A DNA stretch of 64,000 bases, from assembly GCF_004681185.1 (NCBI RefSeq), contig NZ_SRIF01000006.1, forward strand, positions 1 to 64,000, read 5' to 3'. This DNA is from Haloarcula amylovorans. GTDB taxonomy: Archaea > Halobacteriota > Halobacteria > Halobacteriales > Haloarculaceae. Positions 43,959 to 52,162 of this stretch are shown in pieces (the first letter of the stretch is position 1; the number at the start of each line of letters is the position of its first letter). A model generated the notes under the pieces. The model did no database searches. It was not told the DNA's origin and was given only the letters and a program-made list of their open reading frames with translations. Made by a program: the position numbers and the translations under genes.

Positions 43959-45620
43959 ATGAAACGTCAGTCTGAACGAGTACCGTATGAACAGGTGCTG
44001 AATCTTTTCCTCTTGGACACGTCCGGATCCATGAGGAGAAAGACAAAAAACCATCAGGGACAGGAGAAGCGGAAGATTGACCAACTCAACGAAGGTCTCA
44101 CATTCTTCACTAACGAGGTTGGAGAGGATGATGATACCCGCGAAAGAGTAGCTGTCTCTTTGGTATCCTTCGGCGGAGGGGTTACGGTGGAACAGGACTT
44201 CCAGCCTATCAAGAGTTCATGGCTGGAGGACGGCCCTCCGACGCTGAGTGCCGGCGGTTCAACCCCGATGTGCGAGGCTATCGTCAAGGGGCTTAACAAC
44301 TTAGAGTCGTATGTAGTTGAAACCGGCCTCTCCCAGGAGCAAGCGTTCGTCTGGCTTCTAACGGATGGGCGCCCAGACAACAATAGTGGGAGTAAGTGGG
44401 AAAAAGTGAAGCGGAACATTGCATACGGTTCGGCACACGACGACTTCCACTTCTACGCGGCTGGAATAGGGGATGAAGCTGATATGGGGACGCTGCGAGA
44501 TCTCTTGGCCGGCGTCAATGACGAAGACAAGACCGTCTTCAATCTTGATGAGAACCAGTCTCTGGAGTTTTTTATGCGCGCTTACGAGAGTGCGAAGCAG
44601 AAATCCAAACCCGCCGACTTTTCCTCATTTGACCTGATCAACTCCGCTCATGGCTCAGGTTCGGGTCAGAGTGAGGGTGATGATATCGTAGATGAAGATG
44701 ATTTTGAGGGAAGGAAGGTACGCGTGGGAGATACGTTGGTATCCGTGGGGCAGAAGATCGGCTCCGGCAGTCAGGGAGCTGTGTATCGTCTCGCAGGGAA
44801 TGACAACTCGATTCTGAAGATCTTCAACGATCAGACGCGAGATAAGAAGGTCGTCAAAGTGCGGACGATGATCGACAACGAGCCCAAAGACTCGACATAC
44901 GCCCACCAGGGGGATTGGTCAATCATCTGGCCCCAGGCGGTAGTTGAGGACCCGAATTCGGGTGTCTTCCTGGGCTACGAAATGCCGTACAAGGACCTCA
45001 ACACAGCCAAGAATGCTTTCGAATATGCGATGACTGAGCTTGATTGGCAATCTAGTAAAGAAGAACATCGATATCGTGTAGCTTCTAATCTGGCGATTTT
45101 GGTGGCGGCCATCCACAACGAAGGCCACGCGATTGGAGATTTCCATCACGACAACATCCTCATCTATGAGGACGGCTCCGTTACGCTCATCGATTGCGAC
45201 ACCTTACACATCACTGACGACAACACTGCCTACCCCGACGAAACCTATTATCCGCGGTACGCCCCACCAGAGCGACGCGGTGGCACCAGCCTAACCGCCG
45301 TTCAGGAGGCCGATTGGTTCGGCCTTGGCGTCCATATCTTCCAGTTCTTGATGGAGGGCTTTCACCCCTACTTTGCGCAGGGCCCCGAATCGGTTGACGG
45401 TAGCATGGAGGACAGTATCGAAGGGAATCGCTTCCCGTATGATGCCGAAAAAACGGGTATTCGACCGCCTCCAGCGGCCCCTGACTATGAGCAGCTTCCC
45501 GTGGACATTAGACAACTGTTTAGCGAGAGCTTCAGACACACTCCTGAAAAGTCCAACTGGGATAGCCCTAACCGCCCCTGCCCGATAGACTGGATTGAGG
45601 TATTTGATGATCATCTTTAA
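43959..45620 (+). CDS. VWA-Ser/Thr kinase fusion (TerY-P-like)
   Basis: A 553-residue fusion of two parts of a TerY-P triad. Residues ~10-205 are a VWA domain with intact MIDAS motifs (DTSGSM at ~20, GGSTPM, LLTDGRPD). After a Ser/Asp-rich linker, residues ~250-545 are a eukaryotic-like kinase: Gly loop GSGSQGAVY near 268, Lys in ILKIF, catalytic loop IGDFHHDNILI near 391, metal motif LIDCDTL replacing DFG, and APPERRG as the APE segment. The HRD motif is GDF-type, as in the two neighbouring kinases, and the catalytic Asp and Asn appear kept. A TATA-like run lies about 35 nt upstream. Confidence 0.85.
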   Translation: MKRQSERVPYEQVLNLFLLDTSGSMRRKTKNHQGQEKRKIDQLNEGLTFFTNEVGEDDDTRERVAVSLVSFGGGVTVEQDFQPIKSSWLEDGPPTLSAGGSTPMCEAIVKGLNNLESYVVETGLSQEQAFVWLLTDGRPDNNSGSKWEKVKRNIAYGSAHDDFHFYAAGIGDEADMGTLRDLLAGVNDEDKTVFNLDENQSLEFFMRAYESAKQKSKPADFSSFDLINSAHGSGSGQSEGDDIVDEDDFEGRKVRVGDTLVSVGQKIGSGSQGAVYRLAGNDNSILKIFNDQTRDKKVVKVRTMIDNEPKDSTYAHQGDWSIIWPQAVVEDPNSGVFLGYEMPYKDLNTAKNAFEYAMTELDWQSSKEEHRYRVASNLAILVAAIHNEGHAIGDFHHDNILIYEDGSVTLIDCDTLHITDDNTAYPDETYYPRYAPPERRGGTSLTAVQEADWFGLGVHIFQFLMEGFHPYFAQGPESVDGSMEDSIEGNRFPYDAEKTGIRPPPAAPDYEQLPVDIRQLFSESFRHTPEKSNWDSPNRPCPIDWIEVFDDHL

Positions 45621-45722
45621 AAAGACGAACCAAACAAATAATACCGTCAACAATAATATAGTAGTGGGTCATAATGCGCTACCGCACTGACGTAACTGAT
45701 AGATTGAACGTAGGGTGGGTAA

Positions 45723-47183
45723 ATGTCGTCATTGAGTAGTGGTGATCTTGAGGGAGAGCGTGTCAGCGTTGATGGGACGGAAGTAATAGTAGGCGATACA
45801 ATTGATTCGGGCAGCGAGGGTACGGTGTATCATGTTAAGGGCAACGATGATTTCGTCCTGAAAATTTTCGATCCGAGTAAGCGACCGGCCAAGTCGGACA
45901 AAATCAGAACGATGCTTGGGAACGTGCCCGATGACCAGAGCAGCGCCCAGGCGGGAAAACGGTCGATCATCTGGCCTGAGGATGTGGTCACGGGGATGGG
46001 GGGCGAGTTCCTCGGCTACCAGATGCCGTACAAGGACCTCGACTCGGCCAAGAACGCCTTCGAGTACACGCTGACGGAACTGGATTGGGAGTCCAGCGCC
46101 CCCGAGCATCGGTACAACGTCGCGCACAACCTCGCGGTCATGGTGGCAGCCATCCACGACGAAGGCCACGCGATTGGTGATTTCAACCACGACAATATCC
46201 TCATCGACGAGGATGGGTTCGTGACACTCATCGACTGCGACGCCTTCCACATCACCGACGGCAACACCGCCTACCCCGACAAAACCTACTACCCGCGCTA
46301 TGCGCCCCCCGAGGGACGTGGTGGCGACAGCTTAGCCGCCGTTCAGGAGGCCGATCGGTTCTGTCTGGGCGTCCACATCTTCCAGTTTCTGATGGAAGGG
46401 ATGCATCCATATCTGGCTCAGGGACCCGAATCGGTCGACGGCAGCATGGAGGACAAATTACGGGGCAACAAGTTTCCCTACGTCTACTCGGGCTACGAAC
46501 CGATTGACAGTGCTCCGGACTACTCGACACTCCCCAAGACCATTCGCGAACTGTTCAAACGCTGTTTCAGCGAAGTAGGTAAGAATAAAAAGACGAAGGA
46601 CACAGATGTCAGAGCCGAAACGAACCGTCCCGATCCGGGCGAGTGGATCCGGATTCTAGAGGATCCCGGCGGAGACATCGGGACAGATAGTGAGGGCGAC
46701 GACCAATTGGATGTCGTTGATCCAGGTGCAAGCAACAGTGGTAGTGCAACGGACCCGACGACCACCAATAACGGTGGAGCGGCTAACACGACTGGGGGGG
46801 CCAACACTGGAAGTGACGTAGAGGCTGTCGATCCGGGCGGCAGCGGTGGTGGTGGAGACACTAAGACGACTAGAGGAACCGATGGTGACGGAGGAGTCGC
46901 TCCAGCCGATCCAGGCGGCAGCAGCAGCGGCGGAAGCGGTGGAACAACTGGAGGGAACGACGACGATGGTGTATCTCCCGTTGACCCCAGCGGAAGCATC
47001 GGTGGGGGAACGAAAGGCACAGCGACGGATACCGACGATGATGGGGCGAGTCCTGTCACCCCGAGCAGTGGTGGAGGTAACTCCGGTAGCGGGAACGGAG
47101 GAACGGCCGCAGATGACGACGATGACGACGATGACGGGAGCGGGTTATCGCCGGTTACTCCCGATAAGAACGACAGCGAGTAG
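45723..47183 (+). CDS. Ser/Thr kinase with Gly/Asp-rich repeat tail
   Basis: A 486-residue protein. Residues ~15-320 form a kinase of the same subfamily as the preceding fusion: Gly loop GSEGTVY near 30, Lys in VLKIF, catalytic loop GDFNHDNILI near 150, LIDCDAF in place of DFG and YAPPEGRG. From ~320 it continues as a disordered tail made of repeats of an (A/S)PxDPGGS unit with Gly/Ser/Thr linkers and a run of eight Asp, ending SGLSPVTPDKNDSE. The tail offers many Ser/Thr sites and could be phosphorylated or bind the phosphatase. A 251-bp tract encoding the catalytic core is identical to the kinase gene at 50822. Confidence 0.8.
   Translation: MSSLSSGDLEGERVSVDGTEVIVGDTIDSGSEGTVYHVKGNDDFVLKIFDPSKRPAKSDKIRTMLGNVPDDQSSAQAGKRSIIWPEDVVTGMGGEFLGYQMPYKDLDSAKNAFEYTLTELDWESSAPEHRYNVAHNLAVMVAAIHDEGHAIGDFNHDNILIDEDGFVTLIDCDAFHITDGNTAYPDKTYYPRYAPPEGRGGDSLAAVQEADRFCLGVHIFQFLMEGMHPYLAQGPESVDGSMEDKLRGNKFPYVYSGYEPIDSAPDYSTLPKTIRELFKRCFSEVGKNKKTKDTDVRAETNRPDPGEWIRILEDPGGDIGTDSEGDDQLDVVDPGASNSGSATDPTTTNNGGAANTTGGANTGSDVEAVDPGGSGGGGDTKTTRGTDGDGGVAPADPGGSSSGGSGGTTGGNDDDGVSPVDPSGSIGGGTKGTATDTDDDGASPVTPSSGGGNSGSGNGGTAADDDDDDDDGSGLSPVTPDKNDSE
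45999..46249 (+). repeat. 251-bp identical tract shared with kinase at 50822
   Basis: By eye this segment is base-for-base identical to 51092-51342. It covers the kinase core from the GGEFLGYQMPYKD segment to the IDCDAF motif. Flanking sequence on both sides diverges, which points to recent gene conversion or recombination. Confidence 0.8.
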
Positions 47184-47265
47184 ACAACAGGGGGGGGGGT
47201 AACAGCAACGGCTACGCCGATATTTACCGCCGTCAAATAAATGATTACGGTGAGTAATAACAATC

Positions 47266-47275
47266 TTTAATATAT
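47266..47275 (+). promoter_or_regulatory. TATA-like box of VWA gene
   Basis: TTTAATATAT lies about 35 nt before the ATG at 47305 and only 2 nt before an ATG at 47278. The spacing favours 47305 as the leaderless start and shows an internal promoter in the locus. Confidence 0.5.
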
Positions 47276-47304
47276 CTATGTTTCACATCCTATTCGAGAG
47301 ACAG

Positions 47305-48048
47305 ATGTCAGGCAAAAATGGTGATTATGGTCTTGGAGAGGTTCCGCCGCAGATCAAGCGGGTTCCAAACCTGTTCCTCCTGGATACATCGGGGTCCATG
47401 CGGAAAGAAACTACAGACTCACAGGGACAGAAGCGTCGGAAAATAGACCAATTGAACGATGGACTGGAGCTTTTCAATGACGAAATCGGAGGTGATTTCG
47501 AGGCGAGAGAGGGCGTAGACGTGTCAGTCGTGACGTTCGGAGGCGGAGTCAATGCCGAACAGGAATTCCAGCCGATCAAGACAGCGTGGGTCGAGGGATC
47601 GGGGCCGCCAAAGCTCTCGGCAGGCGGCATGACGCCGATGTGCGAAGCGATCGTCAAAGGGCTGGAGAACCTGAATGCGTACAAGGACTCCGTAGATCAG
47701 AACAACCTCGGCCGACACCGGGCCCTCGTCTGGTTACTCACGGACGGCAGACCAGATAACACCAGTGGGAGCGACTGGGATGCAGCCCAACAGTCGATCG
47801 AAAGTTTTACCCAGAACGAGACGATCCTCTTCTTCGGAGTCGGTATCGGAGACGAAGCCGACATCGCAACGCTGAACGACTTAGTCGCCGGGTGTCCCGA
47901 CAACGCCACCGATGTCTTCCAGCTTGAAGAGGGGAAATTCGACAAGTTCTTCGAACTCGCTTCGAACAGTGCAACCCAAGCATCCAAAGGAGGCAGCGAA
48001 GACTCAGCCAGCGACTACTCCCAGAAGAACAAGGACAGTAGCAACTAA
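47305..48048 (+). CDS. TerY-like VWA protein
   Basis: A 247-residue single VWA domain with complete MIDAS motifs: DTSGSM near 28, GGMTPM in the middle and LLTDGRPD later. TerY proteins use such metal sites to bind partners and are themselves thought to be controlled by phosphorylation in TerY-P triads. The protein lacks a signal peptide and is cytoplasmic. Its stop lies 2 bp before the PP2C-pseudokinase start, so VWA and phosphatase are translated together, the classic triad arrangement. The nearest relative in the window is the VWA half of the 43959 gene. Confidence 0.85.
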   Translation: MSGKNGDYGLGEVPPQIKRVPNLFLLDTSGSMRKETTDSQGQKRRKIDQLNDGLELFNDEIGGDFEAREGVDVSVVTFGGGVNAEQEFQPIKTAWVEGSGPPKLSAGGMTPMCEAIVKGLENLNAYKDSVDQNNLGRHRALVWLLTDGRPDNTSGSDWDAAQQSIESFTQNETILFFGVGIGDEADIATLNDLVAGCPDNATDVFQLEEGKFDKFFELASNSATQASKGGSEDSASDYSQKNKDSSN

Positions 48049-48050
48049 TA

Positions 48051-49826
48051 ATGGGTCCCACAGCGACCGAGGCAGGACTGCTTACCGGATGTTCAGTCAT
48101 CGGTCCGAAGCACGTTCGTGGTAATCTACCGAACCAAGATGCTTGGTGCGCCGAGAGGCTTGACGACGGACGGTTCGTCATCGCAGTGAGTGACGGTCTC
48201 GGTGAAGCAGAGTTTTCTCAGGTTGGGTCGGAGCAGGCGACGAGCGCCGCTATCGACAGCCTCAAAAAAAATCTTGAATCGGTCGACCGACTCGACACGG
48301 AGGCCGCGGAGGAACCGATCAGAGAGGCGATAACGACGGCTCGCACCGCAGTCGCCGACAAAGCCGCCGAGATGGATGAGCAACCTACGGAACTCGATAC
48401 CACGTTGCTCGTGACGGTTGCTGGGCCGACAGGGATCGCTGGCGCTGCCGTCGGTGACGGTGGTATCATCTGTGCCGATGGCGATACCTACCCTTTGCTT
48501 GTACCTCGAGAAGAGGCGGTCGTCAACCTCCCTGCCTCTCATTACACTATTCCAATTATGAGGGACAACTGGGAAGACTCCTATCGGTTCGGTACTAGAG
48601 ACTCCTTTGACGGCGTAGCGGTCTTTTCCGATGGTCTGGAGAACTTCACTTGGAGCGACCTTGAGTCAGCGAGGACGGATTTTTTTGATTCGATCTTCGC
48701 CTTGGTGAGAGATCATGATGACCCTGATTCCGCTGCCGAGACACTAATCGAAATACTGGAGAGCCACCCCTACAACGAATTCGGCGACGACAAAACGATT
48801 GTCATTGCCGATCTTCCACCCGGGTTCGAGGACGACAAAGTGCGTACCGAATCCGGGGAAGTACGTTCACTCGGTGAACCACTGGGATACAGGACGAACA
48901 GTTCGGTCTTCCGCCTTGAGGGCTCAGACACAGATGGCGTGAACCTGTACACCCCGGAGAAGCGTAATGAGGACGGACTTGAAGCGAAGATTCAAGCCAT
49001 GGTGGAGAACCCACCCAAAGACGCGTCTACAGCGGACGATACTTCGTCATCTGCTTGGCCGTTGGAAGCAGTCCGGTCGGAAGAGGACGGCCAGTTCGTG
49101 GGGTATCGGTTCTCTCTCCCACATGACTTCTCCCATCGGAACGTTTTGGAGGTCGCCGAAACGTTCCCATCGGATGAACTGGGTCAGGATAACCGTTCAC
49201 GAGGGCTATTGGACACGGTACTCCACCGCCTTGGGTTCGCCGACAATCGGTGGCAAGACGACCGTTACGACCTAGCCCTCGGCTTGGCGGAGCTGGTTGC
49301 TTCCGTCCATCAACGAGGCCATGCGCTCGGCAACCTTCACCATGAAACCTTCTTGATAGACGGTACCCGGGTCTACTGGAGCGGCTGTGAGGATGTCCAC
49401 GTGGTCAGTGACGGCCATACATTTGAGAGCAGATCCGCTCCCGAACGATACCAACCGCCGGAAGGAACTGGGACCGAACTGGACGAGGTCCAGCGTAGTG
49501 ACCACTTTGGGCTAGCCGTTCACATCTTCCAGCTATTAATGGATGGGCACCACCCATACGAAGCCGAAGGGACGGCGGCGACAGACGGGGCTTTCGCCGA
49601 GATAACTCGATCGAACCACTTTCCGTATCGCGACCCCCAGCCCGATCAGCTAGAACCACCAGCGGATTCACCTTCGTATACGCGGATACCGACACACGTT
49701 CGCACCCTCTTCGAGCGGTGTTTCATCGAAGGAAAAGTTCACCCAGAGGTGCGGCCAACGGCGAAGGAGTGGGTCGCTTCGTTCGAATCGGGTTCCAACA
49801 GGAAACAGTCATATTTCAGCCACTGA
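48051..49826 (+). CDS. PP2C phosphatase-pseudokinase fusion
   Basis: A 591-residue protein. Residues 1-265 are a PP2C Ser/Thr phosphatase with metal-binding motifs NQDAW, VSDGLG, GDGG, FSDGL and GDDKTIV. Residues ~270-590 align with the neighbouring kinases but have lost catalysis: the Gly loop reads LGYRTNSSVF, the ATP lysine region is VNLYTPEK, the catalytic loop is GNLHHETFLI (Asp to Asn and Asn to Thr), and the DFG-like motif is YWSGCED. The fold landmarks HALGNLHH, APERYQPPE and HIFQLLMDGHHPY are kept, so it is a pseudokinase, possibly a sensor or adaptor that directs the phosphatase to the active kinases. Confidence 0.85.
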   Translation: MGPTATEAGLLTGCSVIGPKHVRGNLPNQDAWCAERLDDGRFVIAVSDGLGEAEFSQVGSEQATSAAIDSLKKNLESVDRLDTEAAEEPIREAITTARTAVADKAAEMDEQPTELDTTLLVTVAGPTGIAGAAVGDGGIICADGDTYPLLVPREEAVVNLPASHYTIPIMRDNWEDSYRFGTRDSFDGVAVFSDGLENFTWSDLESARTDFFDSIFALVRDHDDPDSAAETLIEILESHPYNEFGDDKTIVIADLPPGFEDDKVRTESGEVRSLGEPLGYRTNSSVFRLEGSDTDGVNLYTPEKRNEDGLEAKIQAMVENPPKDASTADDTSSSAWPLEAVRSEEDGQFVGYRFSLPHDFSHRNVLEVAETFPSDELGQDNRSRGLLDTVLHRLGFADNRWQDDRYDLALGLAELVASVHQRGHALGNLHHETFLIDGTRVYWSGCEDVHVVSDGHTFESRSAPERYQPPEGTGTELDEVQRSDHFGLAVHIFQLLMDGHHPYEAEGTAATDGAFAEITRSNHFPYRDPQPDQLEPPADSPSYTRIPTHVRTLFERCFIEGKVHPEVRPTAKEWVASFESGSNRKQSYFSH

Positions 49827-49839
49827 TCAGCGATCTCGC

Positions 49840-50616
49840 ATGGAGACCGTGGATCATCTCGGAGATCGGCTCATCGGATGTTCGATCAGGGGTTCCAAGC
49901 ACGAGGCCGTCGATGTCCCTTGTCGAGACGCCTGGAACGCCGCACAGTTATCTGACGGAAAGTTCGTAATGGCAGTTGCCGACGGTGTCGGAAGCACGAG
50001 CCGCTCGCATGAGGGGGCGAACCTGGCAACCCGAGAAACAGTGGCCGCCTTGGAGAGGTCTCTGGACACCGGCGGAGACGCCGAACGTGAGACAGTCGAG
50101 TCGAATATCAAGGACGCGGTAACGACGGCACGGTCAGCTATTCATGCTCGAGCTGACGAACTGGGGGAACCGCCGACGGAACTCGACACGACGCTACTCG
50201 TCGCCGTGGCATGGAGAGGTACGGTCGCCGGTGCCGCCGTCGGTGACGGCGGTATCGTCTACTCACTGGGTGCTTCCTACGGGCTCCTCGTTCCACGGGA
50301 GGAGTCCGTCGTCGACCTACCGTATTCCAACATCACTGTTCCGTTGCAACACCAAGAGTGGGATTCGTCCTATCGGTTCGGGTACATAACCGACTGCGAT
50401 GGGATCGCACTGTTCTCTGATGGACTGTCACAGTTCGCTTGGGATGGCCCCGAGCCGACGAACGCAACGTTTTTTGATACAATGTTCGACATCGCGAGAG
50501 AAGACGACGGTGACGTGGCTTCGACGGAGCTCGTTGCTCTCCTACAGGGAGAACCGTATCGGGACATCGCCGACGACAAGACGATTGTGATCAGCGATGT
50601 CCCGCCCAGTCAGTGA
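49840..50616 (+). CDS. PP2C-family Ser/Thr phosphatase
   Basis: A 258-residue stand-alone PP2C (PPM) phosphatase with metal-binding motifs CRDAW, VADGVGS, GDGG, FSDGLS and ADDKTIV. It is closest to the N-terminal half of the preceding fusion gene, with many shared segments (PPTELDTTLLV, VGDGGIV, LLVPREE), so one arose from the other by duplication with gain or loss of the pseudokinase part. It starts 13 bp after that gene. It probably reverses phosphorylation by the two or three active kinases of the locus. Confidence 0.85.
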   Translation: METVDHLGDRLIGCSIRGSKHEAVDVPCRDAWNAAQLSDGKFVMAVADGVGSTSRSHEGANLATRETVAALERSLDTGGDAERETVESNIKDAVTTARSAIHARADELGEPPTELDTTLLVAVAWRGTVAGAAVGDGGIVYSLGASYGLLVPREESVVDLPYSNITVPLQHQEWDSSYRFGYITDCDGIALFSDGLSQFAWDGPEPTNATFFDTMFDIAREDDGDVASTELVALLQGEPYRDIADDKTIVISDVPPSQ

Positions 50617-50821
50617 TGTACACCGGCCCCGGTCCGGTCCACGGTGGAACGTTCAAACCTTCCGTAGTACTGGCCATCACGAACCGGTGTTTGACGGTGG
50701 GAGGTAATCACGGATCACAACGTACCGGCTACGACCAGTGTTGACGAGAACTGTCAAGTACTGACGAGTCGTACTGAACACACCTAGTAGCGTTCGATCA
50801 CCGGAGTAAACAGAGAACGAT

Positions 50822-51892
50822 ATGTTTCAGGACTCTGATTTCAAAGGCGAATCGGTTCGCCTCCCATCCCAGACGGTACGTCTCGGGGAAAGCATAGGAA
50901 AGGGATCAGAGGGGGAAGTGTACCACGTGAGGGGCGACGATACGTCGGTTGTAAAGGTATTCTGGGAGGATTCCCGCGACAGAAAGGCAGACAAGATACG
51001 AGCAATGGTGAACAACCCGCTCAAGAACTCAACCTATGTGGAAGGGGAGGTACAGTCGATCATCTGGCCCGAAGCCGTCGTCACGGACACTGGGGGCGAG
51101 TTCCTCGGCTACCAGATGCCGTACAAGGACCTCGACTCGGCCAAGAACGCCTTCGAGTACACGCTGACGGAACTGGATTGGGAGTCCAGCGCCCCCGAGC
51201 ATCGGTACAACGTCGCGCACAACCTCGCGGTCATGGTGGCAGCCATCCACGACGAAGGCCACGCGATTGGTGATTTCAACCACGACAATATCCTCATCGA
51301 CGAGGATGGGTTCGTGACACTCATCGACTGCGACGCCTTCCATATCACCGACAGCAACATCGCCTACCCCGACGACACTTACTATCCGCGGTACGCCCCA
51401 CCAGAGCGACGTGGTGGCGACAGCTTAGCCACCGTTCAGGAGGCCGATCGGTTCTGTCTGGGCGTTCACGTCTTTCAGTTCCTTATGGAAGGGATACATC
51501 CATATCTAGCACAGGGCCCCAAATCGGTCGACGGCAGCATGGAGGACAAATTACGGGGCAACAAGTTTCCCTACGTCTACTCGGGCTACGAGCCGATCGA
51601 CAGTGCTCCGGACTACTCGACGCTCCCCAAGTCTATTCGCGAACTGTTCAAACGCTGTTTCAGCGAAGTAGGTAAGAATCACATGCCTGCGGGGTTAGAC
51701 CTCGAGCACGACCGTCCCAGCCCGCTGCACTGGATGAAGGCATTTGAAACCCGAACAGATTCGGAGAACGACCCCGATAACCAGACCGCGGGTAGAAACC
51801 CGATCTGGGAGCGATGGGAGATCCGAGAAACCGACGCGCCGAACGGTAGATCTACAAAAAAGAGCGACCTATGGGATGAGTGGGAGATCTGA
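50822..51892 (+). CDS. Ser/Thr kinase (TerY-P-like)
   Basis: A 356-residue kinase. It has Gly loop GKGSEGEVY near 27, Lys in VVKVF, catalytic loop GDFNHDNILI near 149, LIDCDAF for DFG and YAPPERRG. After the kinase domain (to ~300) comes a short basic/acidic tail in which a tryptophan motif repeats (IWERWEI, LWDEWEI), perhaps a docking peptide. Unlike the kinase at 45723 it lacks the Gly-rich tail. The core shares a 251-bp identical tract with that gene, and its end shares a second near-identical stretch. It closes the rightward gene series and faces the leftward coiled-coil gene. Confidence 0.85.
   Translation: MFQDSDFKGESVRLPSQTVRLGESIGKGSEGEVYHVRGDDTSVVKVFWEDSRDRKADKIRAMVNNPLKNSTYVEGEVQSIIWPEAVVTDTGGEFLGYQMPYKDLDSAKNAFEYTLTELDWESSAPEHRYNVAHNLAVMVAAIHDEGHAIGDFNHDNILIDEDGFVTLIDCDAFHITDSNIAYPDDTYYPRYAPPERRGGDSLATVQEADRFCLGVHVFQFLMEGIHPYLAQGPKSVDGSMEDKLRGNKFPYVYSGYEPIDSAPDYSTLPKSIRELFKRCFSEVGKNHMPAGLDLEHDRPSPLHWMKAFETRTDSENDPDNQTAGRNPIWERWEIRETDAPNGRSTKKSDLWDEWEI
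51092..51342 (+). repeat. 251-bp identical tract shared with kinase at 45723
   Basis: The second copy of the tract at 45999-46249. The downstream segment 51530-51680 is also nearly identical to 46430-46580, with scattered silent differences. Between them the genes differ more. Confidence 0.8.
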
Positions 51893-52162
51893 TTCGCGAT
51901 CCCATCGACAAAGATCTATATACCCTGTATGATCGATAGAAGGTACCTATTTGGTATCGGTACTGGAACCAGCGAGAAGGTTGTTTGCGGTCGGCCGTCC
52001 GGTCACGCCGTGCCGATAGGTCGTTTCTTGCAAACGTTCTTCGAAAACCAGTCCCCACCGCGACTCTCAAGATGAGCGACGTAGGAGATCGATGTCCCGA
52101 AGGAGATTACAATGCGCTAGTTACGCCTCGAAGCCCATACGTCGATTCCCTAGGTCCGCCTG

